A stretch of 64,000 nucleotides of DNA from Janthinobacterium sp. PAMC25594 (lineage in GTDB: Bacteria; Pseudomonadota; Gammaproteobacteria; Burkholderiales; Burkholderiaceae_D). A program made the translations under genes and the position numbers. Location: assembly GCF_019443505.1 (NCBI RefSeq), contig NZ_CP080377.1, positions 3,720,001-3,784,000 on the forward strand. Reading direction: 5' to 3'. A model generated the notes under the pieces. It made no database searches, was not told the DNA's origin, and saw only the letters and a list, made by a program, of their open reading frames with translations. Of the stretch, positions 1-9,089 are shown piece by piece (the first letter of the stretch is position 1; each line of letters opens with the position of its first letter).

Positions 1-1242
1 GCCCTCGGCATCCACGCCCGTCTGCTCGAAGCGGAAGATTTCATGCATGGCGATGATGTCGCCTTCCATGCCCGTCACCTCCTGCAGGCTGACCAGCTTG
101 CGCGCGCCGTCCGTCAGGCGCGACACCTGCATCACCACCGTCACGGCCGAACAGATCTGCTGGCGCGTGGCGCGTGGCGTCAGGTTCACGCTGGCCATGC
201 CGACCATGTTTTCCAGCCGCGCCAGCGCGTCGCGCGCCGTGTTCGAGTGGATGGTCGCCAGCGAACCTTCATGGCCCGTGTTCATCGCCTGTAGCATGTC
301 GAGCGCCTCGGCGCCGCGCACCTCGCCCAGGATGATGCGGTCGGGCCGCATGCGCAGCGCATTGCGCACCAGCGCGCGCTGGCTCACTTCGCCCTTGCCC
401 TCGATATTCGGCGGACGCGTTTCCAGGCGCACCACGTGCGGCTGGCGCAACGCCAGTTCGGCCGCATCCTCGATGGTGACGATGCGTTCGCTGCCGGGAA
501 TGAAGCCGGACAGCACGTTGAGCAGGGTCGTCTTGCCGCTGCCCGTGCCGCCCGAGATCAGGATATTCACCTTGGCCTGGCCCAGCGCCTGCAGCACCTG
601 CACCATGGGCGGCGTCAGGCTTTTGTAGTCGAGCAGGTTGGCGATGCTCAAAGGCTGCACGGCAAAGCGCCGGATCGACAATATCGGGCCATCGACGGCC
701 AGCGGCGGAATGATGGCATTCACGCGCGATCCGTCCGGCAGGCGCGCGTCGACCATCGGGCTCGATTCATCGACGCGCCGTCCCACGCGCGAGACGATCT
801 TTTCGATGATCTTCATCAGGTGCGCATTGTCGTGGAACGTCACGTCCGTCAGCTGCAGCCGCCCGCCCCGCTCCACATACACCTTGTCGCAGGTATTGAC
901 GAGGATGTCGGACACGCTGGCGTCGGCCAGCAAGGGTTCGAGCGGGCCAAAGCCCAGCATCTCGTGCTGGATATCGAGCACCAGGCTATGCCGCTCGTGC
1001 TGGTTCAGCACGATGCGCTCTTCCTCGATCACGCGCTGCACCAGCAGCGCCAGCTCGTGCTTGAACTGCTCCGCCGTCAGGCGTTTCAGGCGCTCCAGGT
1101 CGATACGGTCGAGTATCGTCTGGTGCATGGTCTTTTTCAGTTCCTGGTAGGCGTGCAGCGCCAGCGCGCCCTGTCTATTCGTGGCGGGGCGCACCGTTTC
1201 ATTCGCCGCCAGGCGTTCGCGTAAAGTCATCTCGGCTCCCAT
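1..1242 (-). CDS. cpaF: Tad/Flp pilus motor ATPase CpaF (TadA), C-terminus cut by window edge
   Basis: Cytoplasmic hexameric ATPase that powers Flp pilus assembly. The frame is open from an ATG at 1242 to position 1, giving 414 residues; the family is around 450, so only a short C-terminus is missing. Visible motifs are Walker A GGTGSGKT near residues 231-238, an Asp box [10 protein letters not shown] near 254-263, Walker B-type [12 protein letters not shown] near 299-310, and a His box [12 protein letters not shown] near 323-334. An ATG at 1230 is an alternative start, but GGGAG precedes 1242 at good spacing. It lies 45 bp after cpaE on the same strand. TadB/TadC-type platform proteins are not in the window and would be expected beyond the left edge. 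Confidence 0.95.
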   Translation of the reverse strand, partial: MGAEMTLRERLAANETVRPATNRQGALALHAYQELKKTMHQTILDRIDLERLKRLTAEQFKHELALLVQRVIEEERIVLNQHERHSLVLDIQHEMLGFGPLEPLLADASVSDILVNTCDKVYVERGGRLQLTDVTFHDNAHLMKIIEKIVSRVGRRVDESSPMVDARLPDGSRVNAIIPPLAVDGPILSIRRFAVQPLSIANLLDYKSLTPPMVQVLQALGQAKVNILISGGTGSGKTTLLNVLSGFIPGSERIVTIEDAAELALRQPHVVRLETRPPNIEGKGEVSQRALVRNALRMRPDRIILGEVRGAEALDMLQAMNTGHEGSLATIHSNTARDALARLENMVGMASVNLTPRATRQQICSAVTVVMQVSRLTDGARKLVSLQEVTGMEGDIIAMHEIFRFEQTGVDAEG

Positions 1243-1287
1243 GATGGCTCCCGGCGGGAGCCTTGACACAATTCAGCTGCCGCCCCG

Positions 1288-2457
1288 TCAAGCCTCGCTG
1301 CGGCTGAACAGGCGGTCGAACAGGCCGCGGCTTTCCGTCACGCGGCGCGCCGTCACCAGCTCCACCAGCTCGGCCAGGCTGCGCGCCACGGCGCTGGTGC
1401 GCGATAGCTGCAGCAGCGGAATGCCTTGGTTGACGGAATCGGTGGCGGCGATGTAATCGTTGGGCACCGTGTGCACCACTTCCGCGCCCAGCGCCTGCTC
1501 CAGGTCCGCCAGGCGCAGGCGCCCGCCCTTTTCATAGCGGTTGACGATCAGGCGCAGGCGCTCGCCCGGATAGCCGAGCGAGCGAAAGATGTCGAGCAGG
1601 CGCCGGCCGTCGCGGATGTCGGGCAGGGCCAGTTGCAGCACCGGATAGATGGCGTCGGCGTTGTCGAGCGCGCGCAGCGACAGCGCATCGATCTGGCGCC
1701 CCACGTCGAGCACGATGTAGTCGTAGTGCTGGCGCGCCACGGCCAGGATGCGGTCCATGTGCTCGGGCTGCATGTCGACCTTGTGCGCGGGGTCGTCGGC
1801 CGCCGCCAGCACGCCGAAGTTCGGCGTCACGTGCACCAGGCACGAGGCGAGAAAGGCGCCATCCATGCGCGCGATCTGCGCGCAGATGTCGGACAAGGTC
1901 ATGGCCGGCTTCTGGTCCGACACGTACAGGGTGGCGTCGCCGAACTGGCCGTGCAGGTCGATCAGCAGCACCTTGCAGCCGGCCAGGCTGGCCAGCGCGT
2001 AGGAAAAATTCGTCGACAGGAAGGTGGCGCCGCTGCCACCCTTGCACGAGATGAAGGCGAGCACTTTGCCGTCGCGCATCTGCGTCACGCCGGCCTGGAT
2101 GTCGACCCGGTCCATCGCCTCGTGAAAGGCCTTGTGCACCAGCGGCAGCTGCAGCACTTCGCGCATGCCGGCGCGCATGGCGCGGATCAGCACATCCTGT
2201 TGCTGGCCCCGCGTGAGCAGCATCAGCACGGCCAGCGGATACTGGCGCGCCAGCCGCTCCAGCAAGTCCGCCTCCTCGGCGTCAAGGCCGCTGGCGTCGA
2301 CGATCACCAGCTCGGGCGCTTCGGGCAGCATGCGTTCGACGGCGTCGCGCAGGCCGCTGCGCCGCTCCAGCAGACGCAGCACCGGCATGCGGGCCGCGCC
2401 TTGCGCGGCGATTTCTTCGTGCAAGCTGGCGTCGCGGCTAATCATCAAGGCTTTCAT
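1288..2457 (-). CDS. cpaE: TadZ/CpaE, MinD/ParA-like pilus localisation protein with altered Walker A
   Basis: 389-residue TadZ/CpaE family protein that positions the Tad machinery at the cell pole or membrane. The N-terminal ~120 residues form an atypical receiver-like domain, with DASGLD around 54-59. A MinD/ParA-type ATPase domain follows. Its deviant Walker A reads CKGGSGATFLSTN around 138-150, so the usual GK(T/S) is GA(T). Loss of this lysine is known in some TadZ proteins and suggests weak or absent ATP hydrolysis. LLIDLHGQFGDATLYV and YIVLDVGRQ mark the switch regions. It sits between the TadE-like genes and cpaF in one operon. Confidence 0.93.
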   Translation of the reverse strand: MKALMISRDASLHEEIAAQGAARMPVLRLLERRSGLRDAVERMLPEAPELVIVDASGLDAEEADLLERLARQYPLAVLMLLTRGQQQDVLIRAMRAGMREVLQLPLVHKAFHEAMDRVDIQAGVTQMRDGKVLAFISCKGGSGATFLSTNFSYALASLAGCKVLLIDLHGQFGDATLYVSDQKPAMTLSDICAQIARMDGAFLASCLVHVTPNFGVLAAADDPAHKVDMQPEHMDRILAVARQHYDYIVLDVGRQIDALSLRALDNADAIYPVLQLALPDIRDGRRLLDIFRSLGYPGERLRLIVNRYEKGGRLRLADLEQALGAEVVHTVPNDYIAATDSVNQGIPLLQLSRTSAVARSLAELVELVTARRVTESRGLFDRLFSRSEA

Positions 2458-2512
2458 CGCACTTCCTCGCTTCTTTCAGGTCTACACAGTCGGCTGCGCC
2501 GCCACGCGGCGC

Positions 2513-3121
2513 TCAGGGACAGGAATTCGGATTGCCCGGATAGCCCAGCGACTCGGCCACCGCCATGGTGCTCCCGCTGGGCAAACGCACGGCCCTTGCA
2601 CCGGAGGGAAACATCATCCCAAGCAGGGGCAGGACGGGCCGGTACGGCACGCTTTCGCAGCGCGCGCCATCGCCGGGCACGCACAGGCGCGCGCGCACGA
2701 AGCGGATGCAGCTGGCGCCATGCGGGTTGTCGATGCAATTGATGCGGTTGCGCTGCGGACAGCCTGGCATCACGCTGACCGGCAGCGCCGCCAGCGCCGC
2801 GCCGCTGTCGGACAGCGACAGATAATCGATGCGCACATACGCGTCGCTGATGCCGCCGCCGAGCGGCAGCGCGCCCGGTGCGGCGCGCAACACGGCGTGC
2901 GTCCGCACGGCCTGCAGCGCGCCGGCATTGCTGAAATCGGTGACGGCCGCGCCGCGCGCGGCGCGCCGGGTGATCTCGTGCACCATGTTCCACAAATACA
3001 CGGCGCGCGCCACTTCCAGCAGGGCAAACAGGAACAGAAAGAACAACAGCGCCAGCATGGCGAACTCGACAGCGAAGACGCCGCCCTGGCGCTGCCGCTG
3101 GGGACGCAGGTTAATTAACAT
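2513..3121 (-). CDS. TadE-like pseudopilin 1
   Basis: About 202 residues. After a short basic N-terminus comes GGVFAVEFAMLALLFFLFLF, the TadE-type prepilin-like hydrophobic segment with the conserved Glu. A periplasmic domain with several cysteines follows (CPQRNRINC, CIRF, LCVPGDGARC), probably disulfide-bonded. TadE/TadF/TadG proteins are minor pseudopilins cleaved by the prepilin peptidase and needed for Flp pilus assembly. I chose ATG 3121, which overlaps the upstream stop by 11 bp; a GTG at 3142 would add seven residues. No strong ribosome binding site is visible, so translation is probably coupled to the upstream gene. Confidence 0.85.
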   Translation of the reverse strand: MLINLRPQRQRQGGVFAVEFAMLALLFFLFLFALLEVARAVYLWNMVHEITRRAARGAAVTDFSNAGALQAVRTHAVLRAAPGALPLGGGISDAYVRIDYLSLSDSGAALAALPVSVMPGCPQRNRINCIDNPHGASCIRFVRARLCVPGDGARCESVPYRPVLPLLGMMFPSGARAVRLPSGSTMAVAESLGYPGNPNSCP

Positions 3122-3593
3122 AGTGCAATGTCGCGTTGGCACGCAGCGGAATCGGCGCCAGCTGCGGCAGCCACTTGCGCGTCAGCTCGGGCAGGACATC
3201 GACCGGCATGTAGACGGCCACCTTGACGCGCACCTGCAGCGGTGCCGTCGCATAGTTGCCGCAGCCATAGGAATCGTCGGCATACACGCATTCCACGGTG
3301 AGCCGGGCGGCCTCCATATGCGGCCAGCTTTCCGCCATCGCATCGACCACCATCTGCCGGGAAAACGCGACGCCCTGGTTCGCCGTGTCGAACTTGGCCA
3401 TCTGCGGCAGCGGCATGGTGGCCAGGTAGCGCGCCGCATCGTGCGTACTTTTTTGCAGAGCCGTGTACACCAGCAGCGCGCGGCCGAACAGCAGCACGAA
3501 GGGCAGCAGCGCCATGAAAAACAGCAGGATCAGCGCCAGCTCGATGGCGGCCACGCCGTCCTGGCGACGGGGCCTGCGGCAAGGCGGCCTCAT
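3111..3593 (-). CDS. TadE-like pseudopilin 2
   Basis: 160-residue TadE-family protein. Arg-rich N-terminus, then DGVAAIELALILLFFMALLP, a prepilin-like segment with the Glu five residues after Gly, then a periplasmic domain with two cysteines (CVYADDSYGC) probably forming a disulfide. The start ATG at 3593 overlaps the stop of the upstream TadG-like gene, and the 3' end overlaps the next TadE-like gene, so all three are translationally coupled. The expected role is minor pilin in the periplasmic or inner-membrane part of the Tad apparatus. Confidence 0.86.
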   Translation of the reverse strand: MRPPCRRPRRQDGVAAIELALILLFFMALLPFVLLFGRALLVYTALQKSTHDAARYLATMPLPQMAKFDTANQGVAFSRQMVVDAMAESWPHMEAARLTVECVYADDSYGCGNYATAPLQVRVKVAVYMPVDVLPELTRKWLPQLAPIPLRANATLHYVN

Positions 3594-5011
3594 TGCAGCA
3601 GCTCCGCGGGACTGCCCAGCGCCTGCTCCGGCACGATGCCGGCAAATTCAGCGCTCAGCACGCCATTGCTGGCCGGCGCCGTCATGAAGAAGCGGCCGAT
3701 GCCGCACACCTGGGCCAGCACGTCGCTGCCGGCCGGCACAGGACAGGCCAGCAAGGCGATATGCAACAGGCGCCGCTGCGCCACGCCCGTGTTGCCGCTC
3801 GGCGCAGTCTGGAAACCCAGCGTCAGGTAGGGAGTACTGCTGGCGGGGTAGACGGACTTGGCAGCCGGCGCGGCCGGGCTAGCCGGATACAGCTTGGGCC
3901 AGTCGCTGGTGGCAAACGGCACGTAGCCGTCCGCCGGCTTCACACTGCTGTACTTGACCGCCTTGGCAAACGACCACAACGGTCCATAACTGCCGACCGC
4001 GGGCGGTGTCGCGTTCGACACCGGGTCGGCCACGGACAGCAACGGATTGCCGGTGCTCAGGGCGCTGGGAGCGTCGGGCGTGTTCGTCATCCACCAGTTC
4101 ACCGCCGTATTCGGATAGCCGCGGATATTCGTGTCGGGCGGCGCCGTGACGGCATGGCAGCCGCTGCCCGCATGCTGGTTGAAGCGCGCATTGAAAGCTG
4201 GCCACAGCGCGGCGGGAAAGGGTCGGTGCACGTGCACTTGCGCGCTGCCGATGCGCGGGAACAGCACGCTGCCCGAGCAGACGAAGGGCAGGATGGCGGC
4301 ATCGCTGACCTGCGCCGACGCGCCCACCGTCCCCGGCTGGCCCAGCGGATTGAGCACGAAATGCTCGGCCGTGGCGCCCTGCGGGTTGAGCTTCAACAAG
4401 TTATACGCCACGCCACGCCGGAAGCCATATTCCAGCAACTCGACGGCCGGCAGCAGCGCCGCATTCGTGCGCGGGCTGGCCGCGCTGGCCGACAGCGCGC
4501 AGACGGCCAGCGGCGTCAGGTGCAAGCTGGTCCGCCCCGCCACGGCGCGCGCGCCCGTATCGAGCGTGCGCAGGGCCGGCGACCAGGCGCCCAGGAACGC
4601 CGTCGCCACCCGGCCCAGCGCCGGGTCATTGGCCTGCGTATCGACGCGCACGAACAGCGCCCTGGCGGCATCGGGCACGGCGCCCGCCGCATGCCACTCG
4701 CTGGCGGTCGCATCGGGCGTGCTGGCGAAGCGGATGCTGGCGTCCGACAGAATGGCGCCCTCCATACGGCGCCGCCACGCGCTCTTGTCGGCCGCACTGT
4801 GCTTGGCTTTGTCCACGGCAGCGAGCAAGCCTTCAGGCGTGCCCGCCAGTTCCGCCGCCGCCAGCGCCGCGTTGTCGGCCAGGTTCTGCAGTTCCGTCTT
4901 GCGGCCGATGACTTGCCCCACGTCGAGCGCCAGGCCAATAAAGCCCAGCACCACGATGAGCAGGATGGAAAAGGCGATCAGCATCGCCCCGCGCTGGCGT
5001 CTATTTGCCAT
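3590..5011 (-). CDS. TadG-like pilus assembly protein
   Basis: 473 residues. It starts MANRRQRGAMLIAFSILLIV, the TadG/TadE-type N-terminal membrane segment. Next is LDVGQVIGRKTELQNLADNAALAAAELAG, the Ala-rich helix typical of the Flp_N/TadG_N domain, and then a long periplasmic region rich in Pro, Ser and Ala. ATG 5011 is preceded by GGGAGG; the upstream extension of this frame overlaps the lipoprotein gene and has no pilin character. The role is an envelope component of the Tad machine. The C-terminal part is poorly conserved in this family and I can assign it no domain. Confidence 0.85.
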   Translation of the reverse strand: MANRRQRGAMLIAFSILLIVVLGFIGLALDVGQVIGRKTELQNLADNAALAAAELAGTPEGLLAAVDKAKHSAADKSAWRRRMEGAILSDASIRFASTPDATASEWHAAGAVPDAARALFVRVDTQANDPALGRVATAFLGAWSPALRTLDTGARAVAGRTSLHLTPLAVCALSASAASPRTNAALLPAVELLEYGFRRGVAYNLLKLNPQGATAEHFVLNPLGQPGTVGASAQVSDAAILPFVCSGSVLFPRIGSAQVHVHRPFPAALWPAFNARFNQHAGSGCHAVTAPPDTNIRGYPNTAVNWWMTNTPDAPSALSTGNPLLSVADPVSNATPPAVGSYGPLWSFAKAVKYSSVKPADGYVPFATSDWPKLYPASPAAPAAKSVYPASSTPYLTLGFQTAPSGNTGVAQRRLLHIALLACPVPAGSDVLAQVCGIGRFFMTAPASNGVLSAEFAGIVPEQALGSPAELLQ

Positions 5012-5303
5012 TGCCGCCTCCCAGCATGAATTGCACCGGCTGCGGCGCCTGGCCGTTCGGTTCGGCAAACGAGGCGCGGTAGCGCTGCATGACGGCGTGC
5101 GCGCTGGGGCCATCGAGGCCATCGGCCGGGGTGCGATTGCCGGCGCTGGCCGGATCGCGCACCTGCTGCGCCATGGCCAGGCGCACGGCGTCGCCAAAGC
5201 GCCCGTCCTGCTGCGGCGTGCTGCCGTGCGCGCAGGCGGCCAACTGCAGTACCAGCAGCAGCGCCGCCAGGCGCCACAGCGACATCAAAAGCGAGTTCGG
5301 CAT
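5001..5303 (-). CDS. Small lipoprotein of the Tad locus
   Basis: 100 residues. A signal peptide ends in the lipobox LAAC (Cys24). The mature part contains DGRFGDAVRLAMAQQVRDP, then GLDGPSAHAVMQRYRASF, a pattern I associate with the short accessory lipoproteins encoded beside the secretin in betaproteobacterial Tad loci. The Asp-Gly-Arg-Phe-Gly motif suggests a conserved contact with another component. Its place next to the CpaC secretin suggests a pilotin or secretin partner (CpaD/RcpB-like role), but this is inference. A strong GGGGAGA precedes ATG 5303. The gene overlaps the TadG-like start by 11 bp. Confidence 0.72.
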   Translation of the reverse strand: MPNSLLMSLWRLAALLLVLQLAACAHGSTPQQDGRFGDAVRLAMAQQVRDPASAGNRTPADGLDGPSAHAVMQRYRASFAEPNGQAPQPVQFMLGGGNGK

Positions 5304-5319
5304 GGCATGTCTCCCCGTC

Positions 5320-6765
5320 TCATTTCAGCTCGAAACCGTTGGCCGCGCGCAGTGGCGGCACGGGCGGCGGCGCCAGCGTCCCTTCCATCTTGCCGCCCAA
5401 CATCAAGTCCGTGCGCGAAGGGGGCGCCAGCTGCGCCGTCGGCAGAACGGCCTCCGCCGGCAAGGGCTTGACCAGGTGCGCGGTAATGACGAACAGCAAT
5501 TCCGTACGGTCATGCTGGAAATCCGTGCTGCGAAACAGCGCGCCGAGGATGGGCACTTCGCTGAGCCAGGGCACGCCCGTGATGTTGCTCACCTGGTTGT
5601 TCTTGATCAAGCCGCCGATGGCGTAGCTCTGGCCGTCGTACAGCTGCACCGTGGTCGAGGCGCGCCGCGTGGTGATGACGGGCAAAATCGAGCGGCCGCT
5701 GACGCCGGCGGCGGAAATGCCCACCCCCTCGCGCGACAGTTCCGACACTTCCGGCGCCACCTTCAGGTTGATGCGCCCGCCCGACAGCACGGTGGGCGTA
5801 AAACGCAAGCCGACGCCATACTCGCGCTCTTCCAGCGTGATCTTGTTGTTGTCCTGGCCGACGGGAATGAAGATCTTGCCGCCAGCCAAAAAACTGCCTT
5901 CCTGCCCGCTGATCGCCATCACCGTCGGCTCGGCCAGGATGCGCACCAGGCCATCCTGTTTCTGCGCCTCGATGGTCAGCTGCTGGCCATTCGACTTGCG
6001 CACGTCGAGCAAGCCATTGGCCGTGCCGCTGAGGAAATTCGACAGCAAGGTGGTGGCCCAGCTGCCGGAGGCGAAGCGCAGGGTGGCGCCCACTTCCAGC
6101 CGTTCCAGCAGCGACTTCGATACTTCGGCGATCTGCACGGCCAGCATCACCTGCTGCGGCGCACTGACGTCGAGCATATTGATGATGCGGCTGCTCGCGC
6201 CGCCCGTGCCGCCACCGGGCGCCGCTGCGGCGACAGGCAAGGCGGCGCCATCGGCGGGCTTGGGCAACGCCAGCGGATGCGTAGCGCGGCGCACATACGC
6301 GTGCGCCAGCTCGACGGCGCGCAGCACGGCGCCCGCATCCTGCACCGTGCCCGACAGCACCAGGGTATCGGCCACGGCCGTCACGCGGATGGCTTTTTCT
6401 TCCGGCATCAGGGCCGCCAGGGTCGCTTGCAAGCCGGCCGGGTCCATGCTGACGCTGACATTCACCACGCTGCACACGCCGCTCTTGCCCTGGATGATCA
6501 TGTTGGTGCTGCCCACATCGACGCCGACCACATATAAAGTGTCGGGCGCCACCAGCATGGCTTGCAGCACGGCCGGATTGCCGACGCTGCGCTGTTGTAC
6601 CGCTTCAGGCAGACGCAGCATGCTCGACTTGCCCACCTGCAGCTGCAAGTTGCCGGGGGTAGCCGCTTCGCCGCCGCAGCGCGGGCCAGGATCGGCCGCC
6701 GCGCCGGCAAGCGGCAACAACAGGCAGCACAGTGTCAGCAGGGCGCGGTTCATGAGCGTGTCCAT
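5320..6765 (-). CDS. cpaC: Outer-membrane secretin CpaC/RcpA of the Tad pilus
   Basis: 481 residues. The signal peptide is MNRALLTLCCLLLPLAGAAA. An N-terminal pilus-secretin domain follows (VGKSSMLRLPEAVQQRSVGNPAVL), then a BON-like segment with TLVLSGTVQDAG, then the secretin domain. Its hallmark VPVGQDNNKITLEEREYGVGL and the late VPWLSEVPILGALF are present. It forms the outer-membrane channel through which Flp pili emerge. The start at 6765 lies just after the cpaB stop, with an alternative ATG at 6753; neither has a strong ribosome site, consistent with coupling. The C-terminus is Pro-rich. Confidence 0.95.
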   Translation of the reverse strand: MDTLMNRALLTLCCLLLPLAGAAADPGPRCGGEAATPGNLQLQVGKSSMLRLPEAVQQRSVGNPAVLQAMLVAPDTLYVVGVDVGSTNMIIQGKSGVCSVVNVSVSMDPAGLQATLAALMPEEKAIRVTAVADTLVLSGTVQDAGAVLRAVELAHAYVRRATHPLALPKPADGAALPVAAAAPGGGTGGASSRIINMLDVSAPQQVMLAVQIAEVSKSLLERLEVGATLRFASGSWATTLLSNFLSGTANGLLDVRKSNGQQLTIEAQKQDGLVRILAEPTVMAISGQEGSFLAGGKIFIPVGQDNNKITLEEREYGVGLRFTPTVLSGGRINLKVAPEVSELSREGVGISAAGVSGRSILPVITTRRASTTVQLYDGQSYAIGGLIKNNQVSNITGVPWLSEVPILGALFRSTDFQHDRTELLFVITAHLVKPLPAEAVLPTAQLAPPSRTDLMLGGKMEGTLAPPPVPPLRAANGFELK

Positions 6766-6771
6766 GGTTGG

Positions 6772-7626
6772 CTAAAAACATTCGCGCGACTGGCGCGTCC
6801 CGTCGATGACGCCACTGCACTGGCGCTGTGGCTCCGCCGGCGCCTTCGCCACGCGCACCGGGCGCGGTGCCACGGCCAGCACGGGGACAGCGGCAGGAGC
6901 GGGCTCGGCTTCGTGCGGCCCACCCAGCAGGGTCAGCTTGGTGGCGCCCGCCGTCACACCCGGCTGCGGGTCGACCTGGTTGCGCAGCACCAGCGACAGG
7001 CTGCCCACGCTGCGCGCCAGGTCCAGGTTTTCAGCCTGTTCCGGCGTCACTTCCAGGGTCACCGCATTGACTACGCGCGGCTTGGTCTCGTCACGCCCCA
7101 CCTCCTGCGCCACGGCCAGCACCAGGATGCGTTCGAGCACGATCTTGGAAATGTTGCGGCTTTGCGGAAACGCGCGGTCGCCCGCATCCTGCTGGGTGCT
7201 CACGATGATGTCGACATAGTTGCCCGGCAAGGCGAAACCGGCCACGCCGATCACGTCGTTGACGCGCACGGTGATGGCGCGCCGCCCTTCCGTGATCAGG
7301 GCCGACAGGCCGCCCAGGGTGCCCACCGGTGCCAGCTTGGCTTCGCTCAGCGGTTCGCCGCGCAGCACGCTGGTTTTCAGCACCCGTCCCGCCAGTGGCG
7401 CCGGGTCTTGCAGCGCGCCTTGCGGCAAGCTTTCCGCAGGCCATTCGGCCAGGCGCAGCATCTCGGGCGTCAGGCGCTGGCCCAGGTTGACATCGCTGGC
7501 GGCGACGACGATCTTGCCCTTGCCGGCCGGCGTCTGGCGCAGCAGCCAGTGCGAGGCCAGCAACACGGCCAGCAGGCCCAGCACCACAGCCAGACCCATC
7601 ATCAGGAGGGCGCGCCGGTTTTTCAT
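6772..7626 (-). CDS. cpaB: Flp pilus assembly protein CpaB (RcpC)
   Basis: 284 residues. One N-terminal membrane helix (ALLMMGLAVVLGLLAVLLAS), then a SAF/beta-clip domain (IVVAASDVNLGQRLTPEMLRL) and the RcpC/CpaB domain with RAITVRVNDVIGVAGFALPG and VDIIVST. CpaB is a periplasmic partner of the secretin. Start ATG 7626 overlaps the stop of the upstream ATPase gene as ATGA. The C-terminal ~45 residues are Pro/Ala-rich and end in CSGVIDGTRQSRECF with two cysteines. Confidence 0.93.
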   Translation of the reverse strand: MKNRRALLMMGLAVVLGLLAVLLASHWLLRQTPAGKGKIVVAASDVNLGQRLTPEMLRLAEWPAESLPQGALQDPAPLAGRVLKTSVLRGEPLSEAKLAPVGTLGGLSALITEGRRAITVRVNDVIGVAGFALPGNYVDIIVSTQQDAGDRAFPQSRNISKIVLERILVLAVAQEVGRDETKPRVVNAVTLEVTPEQAENLDLARSVGSLSLVLRNQVDPQPGVTAGATKLTLLGGPHEAEPAPAAVPVLAVAPRPVRVAKAPAEPQRQCSGVIDGTRQSRECF

Positions 7627-8996
7627 GCGATACGCTCGCACAGGCTGGCGGCCGGCATGTCGCAGCTGGCAAACAGGCTGCTCCAGGCCTGTTCCAGGGC
7701 GGCCACCGTCAGGCGCGCTTCGCAGCCGGCAAAGCCCGCAAAGTCGCCTATGCGCGCCAGCAATTCACCAGGATAGCTGGCCAGCAAGGGCCGTCCCTGT
7801 GCGCCATGCAGCTGCAGCAGGTGATGCAGGACCAGCTCGTCGATGGCCATGCCGGCCAGACGGCATTGCTGGCGGAACAGGGCGCGATAGGCGCTCTCGG
7901 CCAGCGGCCCCACCTGCACCTTGTAGCCGATGCGGCGCAGCAAGGCAGGATCGAACAGTTCGCCCGGCGGCACGTTCGTGGCCAGCACCAGGGCATTGTC
8001 GAACGGCACGCTGATCTGCACGCCGCCGGGCAGGCCCAGCTGGTCGCTGCCCCGTGCCAGCGGCTGCATCAGCCGCGTCAGCAGTTCTTGCGCGCCCAGG
8101 CGCTGGCAACCCAGGTCGTCGATGATCAGCATGCCGTTATTCGCCCGCACATGGGGCGGCGCCTGGTAGCAGCCGCCGCTGGCGTCATGGCGCAGCTCCA
8201 GCATGCCCGCGTCGAGCTCGGCGCCCACGTGAATCACGGGACGCTGGCACAACACCCAGCGAATATCGGTGCTGCGCCGCTCGAGCGCCTGGCGCGCATG
8301 GCTGACATGCTGCGGCGCGGGCGGCAGGTGCTGCGCCGGATCGTACAATTGAATGATGTCCTGGCCGACGACGATGGCGTAGGGCACGGCGACGAGACCG
8401 TGCAGCAATTGGCCCAGTTGCAGCGCCAGGGTCGACTTGCCGCTGCCGGGCGGACCGTACAGCAGCAGCGAGCGCCCCGAATGCAGGGCCGCGCCGACCA
8501 CGTCGAGCATGCCCGGCCCCGCATGGGCGCTACCCAGCACGGCGGCCAGGTCGTCGCTGCCGATGCGCTGTTCCTGTGCCAGCCACGACTGGCGCGCCAC
8601 CATGGCGCGGTATGCTTCCAGGGTGACGGGGGCGGCGCCGATATACGCGCAGCGCTCAAGGAAGGCGCTGGCGCGCTGCTTGCCGGCGCCCGTCAGCTGG
8701 TACTGCACGTCGATCTCGGATTCGCCGCGCCAGGCCACTTCGGCCATCTGCTCGGCCACCATGAAATCGAGCACTTCGCGCAAGACATTGATCGACAGGC
8801 GCAAGCGCGTCGTCATGGCGGACAGGTGCGTCTTGCCGCTCACAAACATCAGCTTGGCGATCAGTTCAACCACCAGCGGCCGCTCCAGGCCCGTTTCGCG
8901 CAAGCTCTTCGGCTGCGGCGGCAAGGGCGGCATCAGGTTCGCGTCGGCGGGGCGCGGCGCACTCTCGGTGCTCATGGAATAGTCGACCTCGGTCAT
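7623..8996 (-). CDS. AAA ATPase with N-terminal winged-helix-like region, embedded in the Tad operon
   Basis: 457 residues, not one of the canonical Cpa/Tad proteins. Residues ~35-105 look like a winged-helix or dissimilatory domain (LRLSINVLREVLDFMVAEQM, then DVQYQLTGAGKQRAS). A AAA ATPase core follows: Walker A LYGPPGSGKST around 179-188, a Walker B-like GMLIIDDLG near residue 290, and sensor-like NALVLATNVPPG. The C-terminus resembles a AAA lid. It is coupled by ATGA overlap to cpaB and follows cpaA after 93 bp. GGAGA precedes ATG 8996. The role is unknown; possibilities are a second cytoplasmic ATPase that remodels or regulates the pilus machine, or a sensor of assembly. Confidence 0.8.
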   Translation of the reverse strand: MTEVDYSMSTESAPRPADANLMPPLPPQPKSLRETGLERPLVVELIAKLMFVSGKTHLSAMTTRLRLSINVLREVLDFMVAEQMAEVAWRGESEIDVQYQLTGAGKQRASAFLERCAYIGAAPVTLEAYRAMVARQSWLAQEQRIGSDDLAAVLGSAHAGPGMLDVVGAALHSGRSLLLYGPPGSGKSTLALQLGQLLHGLVAVPYAIVVGQDIIQLYDPAQHLPPAPQHVSHARQALERRSTDIRWVLCQRPVIHVGAELDAGMLELRHDASGGCYQAPPHVRANNGMLIIDDLGCQRLGAQELLTRLMQPLARGSDQLGLPGGVQISVPFDNALVLATNVPPGELFDPALLRRIGYKVQVGPLAESAYRALFRQQCRLAGMAIDELVLHHLLQLHGAQGRPLLASYPGELLARIGDFAGFAGCEARLTVAALEQAWSSLFASCDMPAASLCERIA

Positions 8997-9089
8997 CCTG
9001 TGTCTCCAAGCCGGTTAAGACTGCATTGAACAGAATTCATTCTAGCCAGCGGGGACTGGCGCCCATTGATCAAGAGCAATGAATGACAA

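Noticed and set aside
28..1224. Plus-strand open frames over the first kilobase
   Set aside because: They mirror cpaF on the minus strand, whose frame carries all CpaF motifs; the plus frames show no domains.
5001..5303. Calling the small Tad lipoprotein CpaD
   Set aside because: It is only 100 residues and lacks convincing CpaD features, so only a context-based role is given.
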